Source: Andalucia godoyi | Lineage: Eukaryota > Discoba > Jakobea > Jakobida > Andaluciidae | Reading direction: 5' to 3' | Length of the DNA: 64,000 bases | Assembly (NCBI GenBank): GCA_009859145.1 | Contig: VRVR01000001.1 | Coordinates: forward strand, 124,001-188,000 | Part shown: piece by piece, positions 40,690 to 51,197 of the stretch | Position numbering within the stretch: the stretch's first letter is position 1 | Layout of the letters: each line of letters opens with the position of its first letter | Notes under the pieces: generated by a model | The model's input: only the letters and a program-made list of their open reading frames with translations | Database searches by the model: none | What the model was told of the DNA's origin: nothing | Program-made: the position numbers and the translations under genes

Positions 40690-41730
40690 ATGTCGTCGCT
40701 TTCGTCTTCAATCTACTCGGAGCACAGTTCGACAGTTCCTGCCCCTGCGATTCGACAGCAGTATGAAATCATGATGCGGGGGTTGCTTACGGCCCAGCGA
40801 GACGCGCGTCACAAAGAACTGTGCTTGCAGAATGCTCTGGCTCGCGTACGAGCACTAGTACGCACGCTTCAATCGTCTGGTACGTCGGAGTCTTACTCGG
40901 TCATTCTGAGCGCGTCGGAGCTTGCAGACAAGCTGAACCAGCTGGAAAACGCGCTTTCGGAAGAAATTGCACAACCCATCAATCCCAGAAACCGATCATC
41001 CGTCTCGCATTCGCAAAACCATGCGTACTCGCAAAGCCACAGCCAGAATCACACTCAGAGCCAGAACCATGGAAATGGAAACTTGCACGTGAATGTTGGG
41101 ACCGCCGTCGCTGCTGGTGGCGGGACGAATAATGCAATGTATTCGCATCCTTTGCGGTGCTATGAAGCTGCAAACAGTTCAGCTGCATCGTCTCCCTGTG
41201 GAACACCATCATCGTCGTTTACGTCGAATGACCCGAACGACGACAGACGATCCATGGATTCTGAACAGCACAGCGATCGGTACAATTACTATGATGACGA
41301 ACTGGATTATGATCATGCCGATGCTATTGTGGCGAGGGAAATCCGGCTTGTCGATGAGATTAACCGACTTTATGCAGAGAACGGAAAGCTTCGAGAAGAG
41401 CGCCACGCAAGAAGAAGATCGACTGAGACGCAAACGAATCGGGTTCCGTTGCTGGAATGGATCCTCCCCATGTGGGATGCCTTTGGGTGCGTGTTCTCCA
41501 TGCTTGGAACGTTCTTCCAGAGATTGTTCAGGTATCGCTACAAACAAGATCCCGGTGTCATGTCATCTTCGTCTGAATTTTCGAATCCTCTGGTCGGACT
41601 GCAGCCCGGAAGCTTGTGCTGCCCAGATGACGACGACGATGACGACTCGGGGTCCGGGTTGGGCGCTGGGGCTTGCACATTTAACGACTTTGTTCCGGGA
41701 CAAAACCAGGCCAATCATGCTCTGGTTTGA
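40690..41730 (+). CDS. protein of unknown function with His/Asn/Gln repeat and amphipathic helix
   Basis: A single exon of 346 residues. The N-terminal part (about 20-100) is helical (GLLTAQRDARHKELCLQNALARVRALVRTL). It is followed by a low-complexity Ser/His/Gln/Asn stretch (SHSQNHAYSQSHSQNH), a Ser-rich region, and a helical piece with RLYAENGKLREERHARRRS. Near 255-285 is a hydrophobic, Trp/Phe-rich segment (LLEWILPMWDAFGCVFSMLG). It could be one membrane helix or a membrane-surface anchor. A poly-Asp run follows. I do not recognise a family. Confidence 0.65.
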   Translation: MSSLSSSIYSEHSSTVPAPAIRQQYEIMMRGLLTAQRDARHKELCLQNALARVRALVRTLQSSGTSESYSVILSASELADKLNQLENALSEEIAQPINPRNRSSVSHSQNHAYSQSHSQNHTQSQNHGNGNLHVNVGTAVAAGGGTNNAMYSHPLRCYEAANSSAASSPCGTPSSSFTSNDPNDDRRSMDSEQHSDRYNYYDDELDYDHADAIVAREIRLVDEINRLYAENGKLREERHARRRSTETQTNRVPLLEWILPMWDAFGCVFSMLGTFFQRLFRYRYKQDPGVMSSSSEFSNPLVGLQPGSLCCPDDDDDDDSGSGLGAGACTFNDFVPGQNQANHALV

Positions 41731-42150
41731 CGTTCGGTTGCTCGGTTGCTGCTTGTTTTTGTTTCAGCTGTAGAATCTCTCTCTGTTTCTCTCCGTGTCG
41801 GTTTTTTTGCTCTTTCGTTTCCTGATTCGGTTGCTTCGTTTGGTCTTTCGACACCCCCTTGTTTTACCACGCAAGCACTCCGTCTTCCCTCCCAATCCGC
41901 TATTCTCCGAGGGGAAGCAACGGTGCGCAGAGTCCTGCAGAATGACAACAAACCAAGGACGATTCCACTGTATCTACATATCAAAGCTTGCCTGTACCAC
42001 GTAATTGTATGTAATGTGTATTCACGAATGACGACCTGCTCTATTAATTTAAACCATGCCCACGTTTTCTTAGTTGTCTCTCACGAGGAATGCAGAAAGA
42101 AAGAAAGAAGAAAAAACGGAAATCAGGGCAAAAAACACATCATGACGCCA
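41731..42150. terminator. convergent 3' flanks
   Basis: 420 bp between convergent stops. T-rich with mixed composition. No supported gene or RNA. Confidence 0.4.
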
Positions 42151-43293
42151 TCACTTCATCAGAAGAGAGCGTTTGCCAGAAGGTGGCTCTGGAGACGGCA
42201 GTCCATGATGCCAGAGATCGCGATCCCTTCTCTTTTCTCCCGAAGTGACTTGCAAGTTGGACACCATTTCAGATGGGGTGCTTTGCACGGACCGCGCGAC
42301 CTTGGCCTTCATCGGAAGCACGACGCCCTCTGGACCAGATGTCACGAGCAGCAACGCCTCCATTTCCTTTTCAGACAGCATCGTCTTACACTTGTGAGGC
42401 AGCGGAAGGTCTTGTGAAAGCGTTGCGGCTGGTGGTTCTCTAAAGTACGGATGCTGAAGGGCCTCTTGCGCAGAAATGCGATCCAAAGGGTTGTATCGAA
42501 GCAGACGGCTCGCAAGATCAATGGTTGCGTTCGAAAACCCAGCCAGATACCTCGAAAGCGGAACTTTTGCACGAGATTCAAAGACAGCATAATTTGGCAA
42601 CAAGATCATGTCTGGCCACTCTTCTTCTGTTGGGCTGCCCAAGGCAGCAACGATCATTTGCAGCTGTTCCAAGTCCGTGCTTCCAGCGAACAGCGGCGCA
42701 CGAAGCAGCATCTCCATAAAGATGCATCCTACCGACCACATATCAGCCGCTGTTCCATACCGCTCGGCACCGAAAAGCAACTCGGGAGGTCTGTACCATC
42801 TCGTAAAGGCATGTGCTGTCATTCTCCGCGACGGCGACCCAATGACCTTCGCGAGACCAAAATCGCCAATTGCAATTTCATTAGTGACGGGCATCATGAG
42901 CAAGTTTCCAGGCTTTAAATCCCGATGCAGAATCAAATTTTCATGAAGGTACGAAACTCCCTGAAGGATTTGATTCAAGTATGTTTTGATGTGTGCTGCA
43001 GTAAACGGAATCGAGACATCCCGTATCATCGATTCGAGATCCGTGAGACCAAAGTCAAAAACCAGGTAGCATGTGGACTTGTGATAGAAAACGCGCTGTA
43101 GTCGAACCACGTTCTTATGAGACAGTTCTTTCAACAAGTGAATTTCACGAACTGCAGAAAACGGGATTCCGGAATCGTTTGAAATATTGATCTTTTTCAC
43201 TGCAACTGGGCATCCTGTCTCTAGATCAAGCATGCGGTACACTTTACCATAAGAACCTGCTCCAACAACGGACTGCTTGACATATCGCTCCAT
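42151..43293 (-). CDS. CDK7: cyclin-dependent kinase 7 (CDK-activating/TFIIH kinase)
   Basis: A single exon of 380 residues (human 346). The full kinase core is present: GAGSYGKVY, the ATP lysine in VAVKKI, IPFSAVREIHLLKELSH in place of the PSTAIRE helix, LHRDLKPGN and DFGLAKVIGSPSRRMTAHAFTRWYRPPELLFG. The T-loop GSP-x-R-x-x-T is specific to CDK7/Kin28. So are TEEEWPDMILLPNY and the post-kinase segment HPYFREPPAATLSQDLPLPHK. With cyclin H and MAT1 it phosphorylates cell-cycle CDKs and the RNA polymerase II tail. The ~40-residue basic C-terminal tail is not conserved. Confidence 0.93.
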   Translation of the reverse strand: MERYVKQSVVGAGSYGKVYRMLDLETGCPVAVKKINISNDSGIPFSAVREIHLLKELSHKNVVRLQRVFYHKSTCYLVFDFGLTDLESMIRDVSIPFTAAHIKTYLNQILQGVSYLHENLILHRDLKPGNLLMMPVTNEIAIGDFGLAKVIGSPSRRMTAHAFTRWYRPPELLFGAERYGTAADMWSVGCIFMEMLLRAPLFAGSTDLEQLQMIVAALGSPTEEEWPDMILLPNYAVFESRAKVPLSRYLAGFSNATIDLASRLLRYNPLDRISAQEALQHPYFREPPAATLSQDLPLPHKCKTMLSEKEMEALLLVTSGPEGVVLPMKAKVARSVQSTPSEMVSNLQVTSGEKRRDRDLWHHGLPSPEPPSGKRSLLMK

Positions 43294-43744
43294 CCCGACG
43301 TATCACGGCCCCAATCTCGGGATAAAAAAACAGCAAACACGGATGCAAACGAAGAAGAAGAAAATCAGAAAAGAACGATAGCATAAACGAAACAGTGAGG
43401 AACGCAGACCTCGCTGGTAGCCTTTTCTTTTTCCTGAAGCAGCAAGCATCAACCCTTAAGAAATGTTCTTCCTGCTGTACTGTTGCAGCCAAAACTTTTC
43501 GTTTGACCGTTTTATTACTAACATATCAACCAAAGCTCTTTTGTTTTGGTTTTTGGTCGTTGTTCTGAACCTTTTTCTTTTTCTTCGCCCGTTTCCCACC
43601 GCCTGCCCCCCCCTCTGATAGAAGTACCTTTTTTTCCTCTTGTTTTCCTTCCCTCACGACCTAGGCCCTCTCGCCCTCTCACCCCACACCCGACCCCTCG
43701 CCGTCCGCTTCCCTTCTGCCAAACCTCGTCCTCCCGATCTCACG
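43294..43744. promoter_or_regulatory. divergent intergenic region
   Basis: 451 bp, T- and C-rich, with a strong pyrimidine tract (43600-43700) before the ATG at 43745. No gene is seen. Confidence 0.4.
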
Positions 43745-46333
43745 ATGGCCTTTGTGTACGCCGTCAAGATTAAAGATGGTCTTTTCATAGGCAATGCGGA
43801 GGCTTCTCGAGACATTGAATTCCTGTCCAATAACAAGATCTCGCATTTGATCAACTGTGCTGCATTGGAAGTTCCCAACTCATTGCAGGTGTACGGCTTT
43901 CGATATCTGTCTTATCCTTGGCGCGACTCGGACTCGACAATTATTCTAGACGCACAAGACAGAAATGTCAGCGAGTTTGTGAAGTTCATTGAGCGGTGTC
44001 TGCAAAAGGCGGAAGGATGCCTTATCTTTTCCGTGAATGGCCAGTCGCGATCCGTCTGTGTCTGCCTTGCTTACCTGATGAGGCATTACCAGTGGAGACT
44101 GCAATCTGCCTACGACTTTGTAAGAACGTTCCATCCGGAAATGGACATTCGTGCGTCGTTTTTGAGACAGTTGAAGGCGTTTGACCAAAGAGTATTCGCT
44201 AAATTTGCGAAGAAGGACGCCAAGATGGATATTTTCCAATTGACTGAGCAGTTTGGGGACGTTCCTCATGAGGAAGTTGACGAAGAACAGATTGTGTTAC
44301 GAAACACATTTATGAACGCTCTGCTTGTGGATGCATCACAAGTGCAGGACAAGAGACCTGCATCTGCAAGTGCGCGAAGCAAAAAGCTGATTTGGGCCGA
44401 GCCTGTGGATCGAGACATCATGCAAAATCAGCCGTCGCATCCAAGGCATGCCATCCATCAGCATGTTCGTCCTGTCACAGCATTTCCGGCGAATAGAGTG
44501 ACGTTTCGAGATGATAGCAAGAAGAATGGCGCCGAGATACCATCTCACAGTAGTGTCGCTTCCAGCTCCTCCAACCTCGCAACCAACAACAGCACCGCTG
44601 CTTCGTCCAATTCCTTGTCTTCTTCTTTTGGAAGTGTTTCTTCAAGTACAACGTCGTTGTCCTCGATGCAGACGTCCAACAATGCAATATCCCAAGGCTG
44701 GACCTCGGGTTCCTTCGTGTCGTCTGGTTCTGCGGTGGCACCTGTCAGTGCAGCTCAACCGTCGTTTGATGGATCGCAGAGCTTTTCTCGACCTTCATCG
44801 TCGGTGCCAATACCCACCCAGAGTTATGCAAACGACACAGAGGACAGTTTACAGGGCTTGCAACCCCGGCCGCCATCTTCCATGCCGTCGCCGTCAGGTA
44901 GACCTGTGCAGCCACAAAAATGGGCCGCACCACGCACTGGAGGCTTGCTAAAACCGTCTGCAGATACGTTTCAGCCGTCATCGCTAGCATCGTCTGCGAA
45001 TGGCACTGCTTCGCAGCCTATGTACTCGTCAATTAGCTTATCTTCGTCATATTCGAACTCTTCCGCTGCATCCTCCGTCGCGAGTGCTCCTCCGTCGCAA
45101 CTGATCAACGCTGGTTCTCGGCCGTCAAGTGCGGAGTCGTCCACTGCGCCTGGCCCTCGCCTGGGCCCGTCTGGTGCCAATCCTGGTGCATCCAGTTCGT
45201 CGTCTACTGCGACGCCCTCTATTTCGTTGTTGTCACGTATGTCGACGCCTTTGTCAGCGCAGTCGAATTCTTCTTCTCAGATGAGTGTTCAATCTGCCCC
45301 GCAGTCGTTTTCGACTTCCTCATCCGCCCCGACGTCTGCAGGCCCGTCCGAATCGAGCGCATTCTTCTCATCTTCGGTGTCTTCGTCTGCAGGAAATGCC
45401 CAGACGGGCGTCCGCGCTCCTTCTCCCTCTTCGCGCTTGATGATCCGCACTGGAACGAACCAGCCCGTGCAGCAGCCTGTCCAGCCACGTGTTATGGTCG
45501 GGGGGTTCAGAGCTCCTTCTCCTGCGCCAAGAGGCCAGCCGTCTCCGACGGCATTTGGAACCACCATGTCGTTTTCCAGCTCTGGGATGCCTCCGTCCTC
45601 TCAGCAATCTGGGACGAGTAGTTTTTCGTCCTCGGCATCAATGTCCCAGTCACAGGCGCCTTTCCCGTCTTCCGCATCGGTCACCAGTCTTGGCGCATCG
45701 GCCACCTCGTCGACTGCTGCGTCCTTGTCGAACGGAGTATCGACTTCGACAAGTGGACCTGCTTCCATTTTTGTTCGCCGCAATCCGACGCCAATGCAAG
45801 TTCGTCCAGGGCAGCAACAACAGCCGCAACAGCCGCAGCAGCCACAAGCACAATCGCAGCAGCAGCAAAACACCACAGCGCAGCCCGTGCAGCTGCAACA
45901 GAGGCCGAAGAGTGCATCGGACACTGTGAAAAAGCGTGTGACGTCTGGCCCTGTTGCGTATTCGCAATCCATTGTGTCCTCGTTGCGTTCGTCAATTGGT
46001 CCCGATGATTTGGCGTTTATGCGGCGGAATGCCCTGGATCGACCAGCGAGTGCTCCAAGACCGTCGACAACCAGCGGTTCTCTTGTGTCAGATCTGAGCA
46101 ATTTATCGATGTTGGACGCATCCAACAGTTCCGATGCAGCAGACAGGAAGCGCAAGAAGAAGAAGACCAAGACCAAGACCGATGACGTCGTCAGCAGGCT
46201 GTTCCGTCCTACTGCCAGTTTTCTGTCCAAAACGTCGGTAACGACGACGACTCCCCAGTCATTTAGTCTTTCTGGTCTGCGATCGTCGACTGTGGTTCCT
46301 GTTGGTACCACGCAGACTGTTACCCGTCTCTAA
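43745..46333 (+). CDS. dual-specificity phosphatase-fold protein, catalytic Cys replaced by Ser (pseudophosphatase)
   Basis: A single exon of 862 residues. The start at 43745 matches DSP family openings (KIKDGLFIGNAEASRDIEFL). The DSP fold spans about 5-150, with the general-acid Asp region YPWRDSDS and the P-loop at 95-103. That loop reads FSVNGQSRS, where active enzymes have HC-x-x-G-x-SRS. Phe95 replaces the His and Ser96 replaces the nucleophilic Cys, while Gly99, Ser101, Arg102 and Ser103 remain. The protein should bind phospho-substrates but not hydrolyse them, like STYX. The remaining ~710 residues are Ser/Pro/Ala/Gln-rich disorder, with a poly-Gln/Pro patch near 690-720 and a Lys-rich KKKKTKTKT cluster near 805. 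Several basic R(R/V)-x-P-x-P segments could be SH3 ligands. Confidence 0.85.
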   Translation: MAFVYAVKIKDGLFIGNAEASRDIEFLSNNKISHLINCAALEVPNSLQVYGFRYLSYPWRDSDSTIILDAQDRNVSEFVKFIERCLQKAEGCLIFSVNGQSRSVCVCLAYLMRHYQWRLQSAYDFVRTFHPEMDIRASFLRQLKAFDQRVFAKFAKKDAKMDIFQLTEQFGDVPHEEVDEEQIVLRNTFMNALLVDASQVQDKRPASASARSKKLIWAEPVDRDIMQNQPSHPRHAIHQHVRPVTAFPANRVTFRDDSKKNGAEIPSHSSVASSSSNLATNNSTAASSNSLSSSFGSVSSSTTSLSSMQTSNNAISQGWTSGSFVSSGSAVAPVSAAQPSFDGSQSFSRPSSSVPIPTQSYANDTEDSLQGLQPRPPSSMPSPSGRPVQPQKWAAPRTGGLLKPSADTFQPSSLASSANGTASQPMYSSISLSSSYSNSSAASSVASAPPSQLINAGSRPSSAESSTAPGPRLGPSGANPGASSSSSTATPSISLLSRMSTPLSAQSNSSSQMSVQSAPQSFSTSSSAPTSAGPSESSAFFSSSVSSSAGNAQTGVRAPSPSSRLMIRTGTNQPVQQPVQPRVMVGGFRAPSPAPRGQPSPTAFGTTMSFSSSGMPPSSQQSGTSSFSSSASMSQSQAPFPSSASVTSLGASATSSTAASLSNGVSTSTSGPASIFVRRNPTPMQVRPGQQQQPQQPQQPQAQSQQQQNTTAQPVQLQQRPKSASDTVKKRVTSGPVAYSQSIVSSLRSSIGPDDLAFMRRNALDRPASAPRPSTTSGSLVSDLSNLSMLDASNSSDAADRKRKKKKTKTKTDDVVSRLFRPTASFLSKTSVTTTTPQSFSLSGLRSSTVVPVGTTQTVTRL

Positions 46334-46548
46334 AGTCTTCTAGACCTCCAGAGCCAACGCTCAACGCAATAGATTTTCACTGACCATTATTGTATAAAAT
46401 GTAACGATAGGCTACGCGCATTCCTTTATCAAAATACAAGTGCCGATATTCCACAAAAATAACAAAAAACGTCCTGAGAGAAAAAGACGAGATACGACAA
46501 TATTCAAACAACAGCGGATGCAGAATATATAGGTTCAAACGACCGGCT

Positions 46549-47683
46549 TCATCGACGATACAAGGACCGTCGATGCGACCAGTATCTCGATCGCACACCA
46601 TCCAGAGTGACTAGTTGATCACACAATTCGGCACATTGCATCCGAATTTCTACCGTATCTGACATACTGGCGTCCGAAAACAGCTGCAACTTTGCAGAAA
46701 TTGCAGGAATACAGTGTGGGTTCGTTGCAAGGACGCTAGACACGAGATCCAACACGTGCTTGTACTGCTCGCGTGTTCCAGACCTGCAAATTCCTTGCAA
46801 GTAATTCCACACACTCTCGTTATTGGGTGCCTTTTCTATCATGGTGAATACGTAGGTGATCTCCGCGAGAAGCAACGCACTCTGCGTCAGCTTGTGTGTT
46901 CGCTGCAAACACCAGAAGCGGTGGTTCCAAGCCGAGTTGTTTCTTACATCCTGCTCGATAAATTCCGCAGTTAACCCAAGAGACTCCTCCCACTTCCCCG
47001 AAAACTCCACAAGCCATTGTAAATACGACCACGCATGATAGTTTTTCGAGTCCTCGGCCAGCTGCCGTTTGACAAAAGGAATGTCATGCGGGTCGGACTG
47101 CCCGTACCGTTCCTTGAGCAACTGCATATGGTGCCATACTTGGTAATTCTTTGGATTTTCTTCAATCATCGAGGCAGTAAACTTCATTTCCGCAGAAAGA
47201 TCAAGCCCAAGCTGGAATATAATTCTCCTTCGAAACGTCCACACCGTGTAATTTGCAGGATTCAGCCGAACCGCATCTGTCGTCAAATTGAATGCGCGAA
47301 GCGATACCTCTTCACTCCGAATAATGGCTCTCATGTAATCCATCACATCCTTAACTAAACCCCCCCAAGAATACAAAAAATACAACAACAACAGCCCACC
47401 AAAAAAAACAAAAAAAAAAACACGTCAGCAAAAGAAGTGTGCTAGCCAATGCAAATACAAAGGACAACAACAACCGCAGCAACAACATCGTCATCATCAA
47501 CACCGTTATCATTATTCACAACTGCGAAAAAGGAACAGCCATGACAGGAGGAAAGGAGAAAAAAAGAAGGGACATACATTCTTCACTGTACGAAATCGGA
47601 ACAAGAGCATCCGGCCCCTCTTCCTGATAGATAGGAACCACATCTTTCCATTCTGAACGCTGTGCATACGAAATGTGGCTCAT
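46549..47683 (-). CDS. FNTA: protein farnesyl/geranylgeranyltransferase type-1 alpha subunit, 2 exons
   Basis: Exon 1 is 47683-47578 and exon 2 is 47354-46549 (303 residues, yeast Ram2 316). The 223-nt intron (GTATGT...TTTAG) was placed by the conserved junction. Exon 1 gives EWKDVVPIYQEEGPDALVPISYSEE and exon 2 resumes with F-KDVMDYMRAIIRSEE. Five PFTA-type repeats follow, each with the W/NYxxWxxR pattern (NPANYTVWTFRRR, NPKNYQVWHHM, DSKNYHAWSY, NNSAWNHRFW, NESVWNYL). The subunit is shared by farnesyltransferase and GGTase-I and pairs with either beta subunit to modify CaaX cysteines in the cytosol. A ZFAND protein in this window ends with such a CaaX box. Confidence 0.93.
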
Positions 47684-48180
47684 GGCTGATAGCGATATCG
47701 ACTCGTGAGTGCCAAGAACTCCTTCTTTATTAAAAAGTTTATGCGGCGGGGGGAACATAAACAAATTCGAGAAGCTCGGTATTATACCTTGCAACCCAAA
47801 ACCTCTCTCCAACACATTGTCTCGCATGCTGCGCCTCAAGCAGATTATTTGGCGTAAAGTGACGTTTACAGTCAGCATCAGCGCCCATCCAATGAAGTTC
47901 TCCTTTTGAGTGGGACATCCGTGGTGTCTGCGCACCTCAAAACAGAAACAACCTATTTTCCTGTTCAGAGCTCTCGAATGGATCAATGAGTGCATTCGTT
48001 AGAACCGTTTGGACTTTGGGAACCGTGGGAAACTAGGGGTTTCAACGAGCTTCACTGTTTGCCGTTCCGCATTTTTTATCCACTTGTTCATTCTCTCTCT
48101 CTCTTTCTCGATCTTTCATTCTCTGTTTCAATCGAGCGGATATTGCATCGATTGTTGATTGAAAATGGTGTGCGCCACAC

Positions 48181-48226
<46 letters not shown>

Positions 48227-48635
48227 GGCACGGCGGAGGAATCATCGATCACAAGGAATCGGTTGTCAGTTTTCGACAGCGTCTCTCATTGGGCCGCGAC
48301 CTGCACATCTTCAGCCATACTATCCGATGATGTTCACAGCCGTTCCACCAGACGATTGGGTTGGCGGGTTATAATTAAATTTTAATGTTAAATATATATA
48401 TGTAAAATAAAAATAAAAAACACAACGAAAGCAAGTGGACGCACTATGATATTTTGAAAGTGAGAGAACGCTGCAAACTCGTGTTCCCTCCAGCGAAGTA
48501 CAGCCGGCGGCACTGGGGAGTCTGTGAACACGCGGGAACCACTGCCGGTTTTCGTGTTTTTCTCTGTTTTCGGATCCCGTTCGCAAACTTCTGATTCTCG
48601 TTTATTGATTGCATCATTTTATTATTTTTTTGAAC
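47684..48635. promoter_or_regulatory. divergent intergenic region with (GA)n tract
   Basis: 952 bp between FNTA and RAD51D. It contains CT and GA runs (about 48090-48110 and 48185-48230) that are complementary and could fold back on each other. No supported gene. The frames across 47700-47990 are the 5' extension of FNTA exon 1 and lack family similarity. Confidence 0.4.
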
Positions 48636-50144
48636 ATGGTGAGGCTTGCTAGCCTTGGCCCAGATGTTGTCTCTCCTTCTGATGTAGAAAAACTAAAGTT
48701 ATGTGGCATTCATTCAGGTATGCTCGGTGTTCGATGATTTTTCTTCTTCTCGTTATAATCGCAAGGCTGTTTCCCCCCCTCCCCGCCATTCCCACCATTC
48801 TTCCGTTTTAGTTCCTTTTTGACTGCTAACGAACTGCGGTATTTTTTTTAATCTGTCTCTTTTTCTTCTTTTTTTTCGGCAAACCAAATTGTGATAGTGA
48901 AGCAGCTGCTCGTGTGCGACTTGCCTTACGTTTCCAATCGAACGGGACTTGACGTCAAAGCGCTGGATGAATTGGGTAGGAAAACAGCTACTGCGGCGCT
49001 TCCTCGTTCTTGTATTGGATTCACTGCGTTGGAGCTGGTGGATCACGGTCTTCCGGTGCATTGTCTTTCACAGGCCGGAGCAAAGCCGCAATCCGAGGTT
49101 GCCTGCTGCAGAATCATTGATACAGGGTGTGAGGCGTTGAATGCACTGCTGGATAAAGGGTTATGGTGTGGGGCTGTGACAGAGTTCGCGGGTGGTACAG
49201 CGACAGGAAAAACACAGTGCGCTGTTTCGATTTGTGCCAACTTGCTGTCGACGACTGCGCTTTCTGTAGCGTACATTGACACCAGCGCGTCGTTTGATCC
49301 GTTTCGGATTTCTGAAATGCTGCGTCTCAGAGGGATGGACGCTGGTGGCAGTACACGCACTGCACTCCAGAATCGCGTGCAGGTGTTTCCATGTCGCATG
49401 ATCCACGAATGCCAAGATGTTCTGGATCACATAACCTCATGCCTCGGTACGTACAGATTTGTACCGCAGAACGAGCCGGAGGGTTCAGCAACACCGACAT
49501 CGAAGTTTTATCGATCACTGAAGCTTGTTGTTGTTGACTCTGTCGGATGCCTTGTGAGCCCGTTGTTGTGTTCAAAGGTTCAAAATCGGTTCCACATGTT
49601 GAATCAGTTCGTTCGATCCTTAAAATTTGTTGCTCAGCAGTACGGGGTCGCAGTACTTGTTCTGAATCACATGGTGTCTGCCGGAAATACTGCACCCGCG
49701 TCAGCGAATTCTGATGCGAATTTTGGAACGGCGTCGTTGAAACCTGCATTGGGCGCCGCGTGGACATTCGTGCCTGAAAAGAGAATTGGTTTTTACGTAT
49801 CGTTCAATAGCGGAAAGGAAACCTCCGTTCATATGGTGACTAACGAAAGACCCCAGAAGGAACGTGAAGCGGATTCCATATCACTCTTAGACCCGTATGA
49901 TGAGACGTTTCTAGATTCAGATAGCATTGTGGACCAGGGTGGCGCCGAAGAATCCGAGCCGGATGACGACGGAGAGGACGTCTCGCAGTTCGATGACTGG
50001 CAGCCCCAACCAAGGCAAAACATCCTTCAGGCGTCGTTGAAGTCTGTGTCACGTCGGTTCGTCGTCTTGAAGAGCCCATCGCTGCCTGTTGGAACCGAAT
50101 CGGCCTTTCAGATTACTTCCTGGGGTGTGCAGAATGCATCCTAG
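48636..50144 (+). CDS. RAD51D: RAD51 paralogue RAD51D, 2 exons
   Basis: Exons are 48636-48717 and 48898-50144 (442 residues, human 328). The 180-nt intron (GTATGC...GATAG, phase 1) restores a helix-hairpin-helix-like N-terminus, KLKLCGIHSVKQLLVCDLPYVSNRTGLDVKAL, aligned with RAD51D. The RecA core has Walker A GGTATGKT (~124-131) and Walker B LVVVDSV (~236). The specific block SLKPALGAAWTFVPEKRI matches RAD51D rather than XRCC2, RAD51B or RAD51C. It acts in the BCDX2 complex, assisting RAD51 filament assembly in homologous recombination. After the core there is an acidic insert (DPYDETFLDSD...EESEPDDDGED) and a ~60-residue extension not found in animals. Confidence 0.85.
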
Positions 50145-50210
50145 ACGGATTCTTAAAAACCAGAAACAAACAAACACATAAAAACAATATATAAATCGAT
50201 TCATTCATTT

Positions 50211-51197
50211 TTACAGTTCCCCGATTGTGGGAAAGCTGGGCTGCGTGCCTTTCTTTTGAACGCTTTTGGCAGCAACATGATTGGCATGAGTGATTGCGGA
50301 TCTCAAACACGCATTCAATGCTTTCACCCGAGTCTCTTCTGTCGGCGTACTGGCAATGGATTGCGCAACGTAGGAAGCGAGTGCTCCAAGAAACGAGTCC
50401 CCTGCTCCCGAAGTATCCACAACAGAAGCCACTGTTTCCGCAGGGACAAAGTGCATCTTGCTCTCCAGATCAGAGTACAGTGCCCCCTTTTCTCCCAGTG
50501 TGAGAATAACAAATCGCGGGCCCTTCTCAAGCAACTTTAAAGCGCATTGATGTATTTCTGCGTCTGTCTCGAGCTTGGGCACTTCGGTCAACAGTGCCGC
50601 CTCCGTTTCGTTTGGGCACAGAATATCGACAAGCGCAAAAATGTCCGAAGGAAGTCCTTGGCTGCCGTTTTCTGGAGCTGGTGCGGTATTGAACACTATA
50701 ATTGGATGTACTTTGTTCTGCGTCGTGCACCGTTCGCGCACTTTCTTGATTGCGTGCATGGATGCTTCAATCGGGATTTCCAACTGAAACAGAATCACCT
50801 TTGCATCCGTAAGGCTGTCAACGTATTCCTCCACATGGTGCACTGAAACTGCATTGTTTGCTCCCGGCGAAATGACAATGCAATTCTGTCCCTTGTTGTT
50901 GACCCAGATCAGCGCAATTCCTGTAGGAACGTCATGCGTCGTTCCCATCCCTTTCGTATCGATTCCTTCCTTTTCGAGGGCCTCTCGATATTCTTTGCCG
51001 GCTGAATCATTTCCAAGCATTCCAATCATTCCCACTTTGGATCCAAGTCGCGCTGCTTGAACCGCCTGATTTGCACCTTTCCCACCCCAGCACTGCAAGT
51101 GAGGAGATGCCGACTTTATTGTCTGTCCGGGCTTGGGAAAGTCTGCAACAGAACAAATAAAATCTGCACTTGCGGAACCAACGACTACGACGTCCAT
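50211..51197 (-). CDS. RBKS: ribokinase (PfkB family)
   Basis: A single exon of 328 residues, normal for ribokinase. The start at 51197 (MDVVVVGSASADF) fits the family. The frame continues upstream but only through microsatellite-coded IYLSIYLS and RTRTRT repeats. Signature 1 is GGKGANQAVQAARLG with the ribose-binding DVPTGIALIWV. Signature 2 is DTSGAGDSFLGAL, with the catalytic Asp. It phosphorylates D-ribose to ribose 5-phosphate in the cytosol, feeding the pentose phosphate pathway and nucleotide synthesis. The stop lies 66 bp from that of RAD51D (convergent). Confidence 0.95.
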   Translation of the reverse strand: MDVVVVGSASADFICSVADFPKPGQTIKSASPHLQCWGGKGANQAVQAARLGSKVGMIGMLGNDSAGKEYREALEKEGIDTKGMGTTHDVPTGIALIWVNNKGQNCIVISPGANNAVSVHHVEEYVDSLTDAKVILFQLEIPIEASMHAIKKVRERCTTQNKVHPIIVFNTAPAPENGSQGLPSDIFALVDILCPNETEAALLTEVPKLETDAEIHQCALKLLEKGPRFVILTLGEKGALYSDLESKMHFVPAETVASVVDTSGAGDSFLGALASYVAQSIASTPTEETRVKALNACLRSAITHANHVAAKSVQKKGTQPSFPTIGEL

